A program made the position numbers and the translations under genes. DNA of 5,403 nt, from the NCBI GenBank assembly GCA_937952925.1, contig CALFYA010000446.1, positions 1-5,403 of the forward strand, in the 5' to 3' direction. Below, piece by piece: positions 1 to 5,403 of this stretch. Positions within the stretch are counted from its first letter, which is position 1. Each line of letters opens with the position of its first letter. This DNA comes from an uncultured Moraxellaceae bacterium. GTDB taxonomy: Bacteria > Pseudomonadota > Gammaproteobacteria > Pseudomonadales > Moraxellaceae. Below the pieces are notes generated by a model. That model worked only from the letters and a program-made list of their open reading frames with translations. It made no database searches and was not told the DNA's origin.

Positions 1-433
1 GATCAAAATAAGAAATGTCTAATGAGGCTGATACATTAGATTGTAAAAAAAGAAGAACACTTCTATTCAAACGCCATGTGTAGTTTTCCGAATCAGCTTT
101 ATCAATTTTCTTTGACCACAAACTGATCGCCTCATCAACCATTTTTTGATTCAAACTATCTAATGCCAACTCATCAACACTATCACTTGACCGAAACCAA
201 AAAAACGAATATAGCAGACGCCCTTCAGCACTTTCTATTTTTCTGGCAGCATCTTTGACTGAATCCACACTTCGGTCTATATCGCCAAACATTGTAAAAT
301 CATAAGGGTATGACTTCACTTTACCAAGCTCAGCAAACATCTCTAGATCTGAAATGCGCTTTGCGATTTCTCTAGACGTTGATGTTGCAGGCAACCCCAA
401 GACTCTAAAAGGGTTTTTTAAAATCAAATCCAC
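1..433 (-). CDS. Accessory protein, degenerate J-domain-like N-terminus plus TPR-like region (3' end outside window)
   Basis: This reading frame starts at a GTG (431-433) and stays open to the left edge, giving 144 residues. The start is well fixed: TGAGG (441-445) sits 7 nt upstream and an in-frame TGA (443-445) rules out a longer start; the first internal ATG is codon 32. Residues 7-14 (NPFRVLGL) followed by a charged helix at 21-38 resemble helices I and II of a J-domain. The HPD motif expected next is absent (SYPYDF at 41-46). A helix ending RLLYSFFWF (72-80) resembles helix III. Residues 86-131 (DELALDSL, then DEAISLW, then a hydrophobic LNRSVLLFL) look like a TPR-type helical pair. I recall similar N-termini in large uncharacterised bacterial proteins, but the function is unknown. 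No signal peptide is visible, so it is probably cytoplasmic. The gene is AT-rich compared with its neighbours, which suggests acquisition. That the frame is real is fairly sure; the domain reading is inference. Confidence 0.75.
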   Translation of the reverse strand, partial: MDLILKNPFRVLGLPATSTSREIAKRISDLEMFAELGKVKSYPYDFTMFGDIDRSVDSVKDAARKIESAEGRLLYSFFWFRSSDSVDELALDSLNQKMVDEAISLWSKKIDKADSENYTWRLNRSVLLFLQSNVSASLDISYFD

Positions 434-608
434 TTCAAAACCTCAAATCTAAATGCATAGTGACTGCGATGAAACCTGATCATAGAACCATATTAATTCA
501 CTGGGTATTTAGCCTATCCGTTTTACAGATAGTGTCTAAATGATTTCGAGTGTGAACTATCCCATCATGCTCTGTCTAGATGTCATAGCGATCTCTGACG
601 AGATTCTT
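434..608. other. Spacer between ispF and the left-edge gene, with short inverted repeats
   Basis: These 175 bp hold no gene I can support. G/C content rises across it: 21 of 60 at 421-480, 20 of 60 at 481-540, 27 of 60 at 541-600 and 32 of 60 at 601-660. CTATC (514-518) pairs with GATAG (528-532), and GATAGT (528-533) also pairs with ACTATC (556-561). A small hairpin, ATCTC-TGAC-GAGAT (591-604), follows the ispF stop but has no T-tract on the minus side, so no intrinsic terminator is visible after ispF. A weak promoter candidate for the left gene is TATGAT on the minus strand (479-484), with only a 3-of-6 match to the -35 consensus 17 bp upstream (502-507). Confidence 0.5.
441..445 (-). promoter_or_regulatory. 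Ribosome binding site deciding the GTG start of the left-edge gene
   Basis: On the minus strand TGAGG lies 7 nt before GTG (431-433). The TGA inside it is also an in-frame stop, so the gene cannot start further upstream. Confidence 0.65.
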
Positions 609-1097
609 CTAAACCTTCGCCACCAACACCACCGCCGTCACCAAAATCCCTTCTTGCCGCCCAGTAAAACCGAGCTTCTCAGTAGTGGTGGCCTTGACAC
701 TCACCTGATCCAGACTCACGCCCAAATCATCAGCAATATTTTGCCGCATCGGTTCGTTGTACTTCGCCAGCTTCGGGCGTTCGCACGCCACGGTAATATC
801 AGCATTGACCAAACGATAGCCTTTTTGCTCAATCAGCGCATACACATGACGCAGCAACACCCGACTATCCGCACCTTTGTAGGCCGCATCGGTATCTGGA
901 AAATGCCGACCAATATCACCGAGCGCCAACGCCCCAAGCAGCGCGTCCGACAACGCATGCAACAGCACATCGCCATCTGAATGCGCAATCAAGCCATGCG
1001 TATGCGGAATCTGCACACCAGCTAAGGTGACAAATGACCCTTCACCAAAGGCATGCACATCAATACCTTGACCAATCCGCAAATCAAATGGATTCAT
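609..1097 (-). CDS. ispF: 2-C-methyl-D-erythritol 2,4-cyclodiphosphate synthase
   Basis: IspF converts CDP-ME 2-phosphate to ME-2,4-cyclodiphosphate with release of CMP, the fifth step of the MEP isoprenoid pathway, in the cytoplasm. The 162-residue product has the usual family length and motifs. RIGQGIDVH (7-15) supplies zinc ligands Asp13 and His15, and the third ligand is His47 in [11 protein letters not shown] (39-49). [11 protein letters not shown] (60-70) and [12 protein letters not shown] (135-146) are the substrate and CDP-binding segments. In the usual CERPKL region (105-110) the following residues are AKYNEPMR. The ATG start is supported by AAGG (1105-1108), 7 nt upstream. It is the last conserved gene of the cluster, 51 bp after the GFA-like gene, with a hairpin in that gap. 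Family knowledge: IspF is a homotrimer with active sites at subunit interfaces. The identification is secure. Confidence 0.97.
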   Translation of the reverse strand: MNPFDLRIGQGIDVHAFGEGSFVTLAGVQIPHTHGLIAHSDGDVLLHALSDALLGALALGDIGRHFPDTDAAYKGADSRVLLRHVYALIEQKGYRLVNADITVACERPKLAKYNEPMRQNIADDLGVSLDQVSVKATTTEKLGFTGRQEGILVTAVVLVAKV

Positions 1098-1115
1098 ACA
1101 ACAGCCTTATCAAGC

Positions 1116-1138
1116 GCCCTCTTTGCACAACAGAGGGC
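1116..1138 (-). promoter_or_regulatory. Stem-loop between the GFA-like gene and ispF
   Basis: GCCCTCT (1116-1122) and AGAGGGC (1132-1138) form a perfect 7-bp stem around a 9-nt loop. It lies 10 bp past the GFA-like stop codon and ends 7 nt before the AAGG ribosome site of ispF. No T-tract follows on either strand, so it is unlikely to be a full intrinsic terminator. It could be a processing or mRNA-stability element, or a modulator of ispF translation; that role is inferred. Confidence 0.45.
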
Positions 1139-1148
1139 TAGCGTGGGA

Positions 1149-1550
1149 TTAAACTTTCCAACGCGCATATTGCGGCGCGGTGTCATTGATCTGCCACCAA
1201 TTGGCTTTGTCTTCCACAAAAATATGGGTATCAATGCCTTTGACGGGCAGTGGCGTTTCCACCGACCCCAAACGCAAACGCATCACATTGGGCAAACTGT
1301 CTAAGCGGCTATAGATCGGGCTACCGCAGTGGCCACAAAACACCCGATGCTTGCCGGCGCTCGACTCATACGATTTGAGCGCATCTGCGCCAGACACCAG
1401 CTCAAACTGCGTGGCATCAATCGGCATATTGGTGACAAATGGCGTACCTTGCGCTTTACGGCACTCAAGGCAATGACAGGCCATCACCTCACCCAATGCG
1501 CCATGATATTGATAGCGCACCGCGCCACACAGACATCCACCTTGCAACAT
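1149..1550 (-). CDS. GFA/CENP-V-family zinc protein (glutathione-dependent formaldehyde-activating-like)
   Basis: This 133-residue protein has the cysteine pattern of the GFA (CENP-V/GFA) family. GGCLCGAVRY places Cys6 and Cys8 at the N-terminus, ACHCLECRKAQG gives Cys25, Cys27 and Cys30, and FCGHCGSPIYSR gives Cys72 and Cys75. In the founding member Gfa these cysteines bind a structural and a catalytic zinc, and the enzyme was reported to promote S-hydroxymethylglutathione formation. Most homologues have no proven substrate, so the reaction here is unknown. No signal peptide or membrane segment is seen, and the length is typical. The ATG has a strong ribosome site, AAGAGGA (1558-1564), at 7 nt. 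The gene starts 17 bp after the ispD stop and 51 bp before ispF, so it is probably co-transcribed with both. Family assignment is firm; molecular function is not. Confidence 0.9.
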   Translation of the reverse strand: MLQGGCLCGAVRYQYHGALGEVMACHCLECRKAQGTPFVTNMPIDATQFELVSGADALKSYESSAGKHRVFCGHCGSPIYSRLDSLPNVMRLRLGSVETPLPVKGIDTHIFVEDKANWWQINDTAPQYARWKV

Positions 1551-1567
1551 GAGCTGATCCTCTTGTT

Positions 1568-2275
1568 TTAGATCTCAGCAGATTGCCCCTGCATAATCGC
1601 CAGTGCAAGTGCTAAATCATCGGGATAAGTAATCTTGATATTGTCACTACGCCCTTCAATCAGGCGGATGCGATGCCCGATCCGTTCCATCGCGGCGGCT
1701 TCATCGGTGACCAGCACGCCATCGGCTTTGGCTTGGCGTAAGGCGTCTAGCAACAGGCCAAAGCGAAACATCTGCGGGGTTTGGCATTGCCACAAGCCAT
1801 CACGCGGCACCGTCACTTCAACCACGCCTTTTTTGCCACGTTTGAGTGTGTCGCGCACCGGCACAGCCAGCAATCCACCGACAGGATCATCTTTGAGCTG
1901 ATCAACCAGTGTTTTGAGTGTATCGGGATGGATACACGGGCGTGCCACATCATGCACCAACACCCAATCGTCAGGCGCAGCATCTGCGCTCAGTGCTTCT
2001 AAGCCCGCCAGCACCGAATCCATCCGCTCTACCCCACCAGTCACAAAGCGCAAGCGCTCTGGCACGTCATACGGCAAGGTCTGGGCAAAATCATCGGCAG
2101 CGGATAACGACACCACACAGGCGGCAAGCGGCACATGACGACACAACCGATTGATGCTGTGTTGAATCACCAATTGCGAGCCAAGCATCAAGTATTGTTT
2201 GGGGGTATCCCCACCAAAACGCGAGCCAGAGCCGGCGGCGGGTAACACTGCCCAATAGCGGGGAGTATGCATCAT
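1568..2275 (-). CDS. ispD: 2-C-methyl-D-erythritol 4-phosphate cytidylyltransferase
   Basis: IspD joins CTP and MEP to give CDP-ME and pyrophosphate, the third MEP-pathway step, in the cytoplasm. The 235-residue product shows the nucleotidyltransferase signature LPAAGSGSRFG (11-21) followed by PKQY (25-28); Arg19 and Lys26 match the catalytic Arg and Lys known from the E. coli enzyme. GGVERMDSV (80-88), LVHDVARP (106-113), TDEAAAME (190-197) and NIKITYPDDL (212-221) complete the CTP- and MEP-binding sites. The start is a tandem ATGATG (2270-2275). The first ATG overlaps the ftsB stop by 4 bp and the second by 1 bp; no strong ribosome site is seen, so translation is probably coupled to ftsB. 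IspD is separate from IspF here, unlike the IspDF fusion of some proteobacteria. The identification is secure. Confidence 0.97.
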   Translation of the reverse strand: MMHTPRYWAVLPAAGSGSRFGGDTPKQYLMLGSQLVIQHSINRLCRHVPLAACVVSLSAADDFAQTLPYDVPERLRFVTGGVERMDSVLAGLEALSADAAPDDWVLVHDVARPCIHPDTLKTLVDQLKDDPVGGLLAVPVRDTLKRGKKGVVEVTVPRDGLWQCQTPQMFRFGLLLDALRQAKADGVLVTDEAAAMERIGHRIRLIEGRSDNIKITYPDDLALALAIMQGQSAEI

Positions 2276-2628
2276 GGTTCTTCGGGTTCGGCGTTGTCGG
2301 TATTGGGAGTTGTAGACTCAGGCACAGGCGGCAAAACCCCCATTGTGCTCATTTGCACAAAAGTTTCGTTGGGCTTAATCAATCCCAAATCAAGGCGCGC
2401 ATGTTCTTCGACCGCTTCTAAGCCTTCTTTGAGGTCATTGACCTCGGCGCGTAAAATGCGATTGCGCTCGGTGAGCTGCGCATTGTCGGCTTCTTGTTTG
2501 GCAACCAGTGCGTTTAGCGCTTGCCAATCTTGATAACCGTTTTCGCCGAGCCACAGTTTTGACTGTAGCAGGGCGATCACGATCAGCCCCACCCCAAAGA
2601 GGATCCGTCCAGACAGGGTGGAGAACAT
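2272..2628 (-). CDS. ftsB: Cell division protein FtsB (septum formation initiator family)
   Basis: FtsB is a small bitopic inner-membrane protein that forms the FtsQLB complex and helps trigger septal peptidoglycan synthesis. The 118-residue product shows a short cytoplasmic end, one membrane helix at about 9-25, then the family motif WLGENGYQDW (26-35). A periplasmic coiled coil follows at about 36-75 (NALVAKQEADN, then LTERNRILRAEVNDL). The conserved end of the domain is EEHARLDLGLIKPNETF (74-90). The remaining 28 residues are rich in Pro, Thr and acidic residues and look disordered; E. coli FtsB has 103 residues, so this tail accounts for the extra length. The start lies 1 bp after the enolase stop, with a distant AAAGG (2640-2644) as the only ribosome-site candidate, and the stop overlaps ispD. 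The eno-ftsB-ispD order is the standard gammaproteobacterial context. Confidence 0.95.
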   Translation of the reverse strand: MFSTLSGRILFGVGLIVIALLQSKLWLGENGYQDWQALNALVAKQEADNAQLTERNRILRAEVNDLKEGLEAVEEHARLDLGLIKPNETFVQMSTMGVLPPVPESTTPNTDNAEPEEP

Positions 2629-2629
2629 C

Positions 2630-3930
<1,301 letters not shown>

Positions 3931-3945
3931 ATGAGGGGATCAGGC

Positions 3946-3966
3946 CAGTGTCAGACCACGACACTG
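3946..3966 (-). promoter_or_regulatory. Palindrome in the eno leader
   Basis: CAGTGTC-N7-GACACTG is a perfect 7-bp inverted repeat, with its near edge 26 bp before the enolase start codon. It could fold as an RNA hairpin in the eno leader or be a binding site for a dimeric regulator. On the minus strand it is preceded, not followed, by the T-rich stretch, so it is not a terminator for kdsA. The role is not known. Confidence 0.45.
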
Positions 3967-3969
3967 AAA

Positions 3970-4008
3970 ACAAAAACAAAAAACGCCCAGTGCAATCGCT
4001 GGGCGTTT
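3970..4008 (-). terminator. Rho-independent terminator after kdsA (possibly bidirectional)
   Basis: AAACGCCCAG (3981-3990) and CTGGGCGTTT (3999-4008) form a perfect 10-bp GC-rich stem with an 8-nt loop. On the minus strand it starts 7 bp past the kdsA stop and is followed by T-runs of 6, 5 and 4 separated by single Gs, which is the intrinsic-terminator pattern. On the plus strand a T6 run (4012-4017) also follows, so it could stop transcription from either side. It should separate pyrG-kdsA from eno-ftsB-ispD, at least partly. Confidence 0.88.
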
Positions 4009-4015
4009 GGATTTT

Positions 4016-4903
<888 letters not shown>

Positions 4904-5403
4904 TTATGGGGTGGTTGCTGCATGCAGCAAGGCTGCTTCAACAAAGCTGGCAAACAACGGATGACCGCCACGAGGTGAGCTGGTGAATTCAGGGTGGAAT
5001 TGACACGCGACATACCACGGATGATCTTGGATTTCGACCATTTCCACCAAGTGTTGACCCACCGAATACCCAGAAATGGTCAGCCCTGCTGCTTCAAGCT
5101 GGGGAATATAGCGGCTGTTGACCTCATAGCGATGACGATGACGCTCAATGATCTCATAACGGCCATAGATCTTCTGCGCACGCGTCCCTGCCACCAATTC
5201 GGCTTTTTGCGCACCCAAACGCATGGTGCCACCCAAATCGGAAGCATCGCTACGGGTCTGCAACTCACCACGTTCATCCATCCACTCGGTGATCAAGCCA
5301 ATCAAAGGCTGACTCGTCCGGCGGTTAAACTCGGTCGAAGTCGCTTCTGTCAGACCTGCCACGTTGCGGGCAAATTCGATCACAGCAAGCTGCATGCCAA
5401 GAC
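4904..5403 (-). CDS. pyrG: CTP synthase, C-terminal glutaminase part (5' end outside window)
   Basis: PyrG makes CTP from UTP, ATP and glutamine. Only the last 166 or so residues, within the class I glutamine amidotransferase domain, are present. The frame runs to the right edge as xGT-Leu-Gly-Met-Gln; the cut codon ending in GT fits the nucleophile Cys of the family motif GICLGMQ, but its first base is not in the window. Further motifs are [27 protein letters not shown], the very characteristic [10 protein letters not shown], and [10 protein letters not shown], which carries the catalytic His and Glu of the glutaminase triad, followed by [12 protein letters not shown]. The protein ends normally, with a TAA at 4904-4906. 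The in-frame ATG at 5393-5395 is internal, not a start. It is first in a pyrG-kdsA pair that ends at the terminator past kdsA; CTP is also the cofactor for CMP-KDO formation and for IspD. Confidence 0.98.
   Translation of the reverse strand, partial: LGMQLAVIEFARNVAGLTEATSTEFNRRTSQPLIGLITEWMDERGELQTRSDASDLGGTMRLGAQKAELVAGTRAQKIYGRYEIIERHRHRYEVNSRYIPQLEAAGLTISGYSVGQHLVEMVEIQDHPWYVACQFHPEFTSSPRGGHPLFASFVEAALLHAATTP

Noticed and set aside
591..604. Hairpin ATCTC-TGAC-GAGAT as terminator of ispF
   Set aside because: The stem is only 5 bp and no T-tract follows on the minus strand; the T-rich side lies on the plus strand, where no gene ends.
540..980. Plus-strand frame of 146 codons opposite ispF
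   Set aside because: Its His/Arg-rich product is the reverse of ispF coding sequence; no domain is seen.
5080..5277. Minus-strand frame of 65 codons inside pyrG
   Set aside because: It is an alternative frame of the glutaminase domain with no support of its own.

Overview
The window is a gammaproteobacterial chromosome segment with every recognisable gene on the minus strand. From right to left, in the direction of transcription, it reads pyrG (3' part), kdsA, eno, ftsB, ispD, a GFA/CENP-V-family zinc protein, ispF, and then an unrelated gene cut by the left edge. The order pyrG-kdsA-eno-ftsB-ispD is a classic gammaproteobacterial housekeeping cluster. The KdsA sequence, for example the KKAQFLAP and ALQxPGGRADS stretches, looks more like Pseudomonas/Acinetobacter-type enzymes than the E. 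coli enzyme. I therefore lean to Pseudomonadales in the broad sense, but genus cannot be fixed from this sequence.

Right part (2272-5403): CTP synthase and KDO-8-phosphate synthase sit 24 bp apart and look co-transcribed. A strong intrinsic terminator follows kdsA, and a second palindrome stands in front of eno. Enolase is followed after 1 bp by the divisome gene ftsB.

Middle part (609-2275): ftsB overlaps ispD by 4 bp. A 133-residue GFA-like protein lies between ispD and ispF, the two MEP-pathway genes that are adjacent or fused in many bacteria. The block thus combines nucleotide supply (CTP), LPS core sugar synthesis (KDO), glycolysis, cell division and isoprenoid precursor synthesis. IspD uses CTP, and CMP-KDO formation downstream of KdsA does too, which gives the grouping with pyrG some metabolic sense.

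Left part (1-608): base composition drops sharply (17 G/C of 60 at 1-60, against 34 of 60 at 2041-2100). After a 175-bp spacer with short inverted repeats comes a GTG-started reading frame that leaves the window still open. It encodes a protein with a degenerate J-domain-like N-terminus and a TPR-like stretch. It is not one of the usual neighbours of ispF and is probably accessory DNA next to the conserved cluster. It is the only part of the window that could belong to an undescribed system, and most of that system would lie beyond the left edge.
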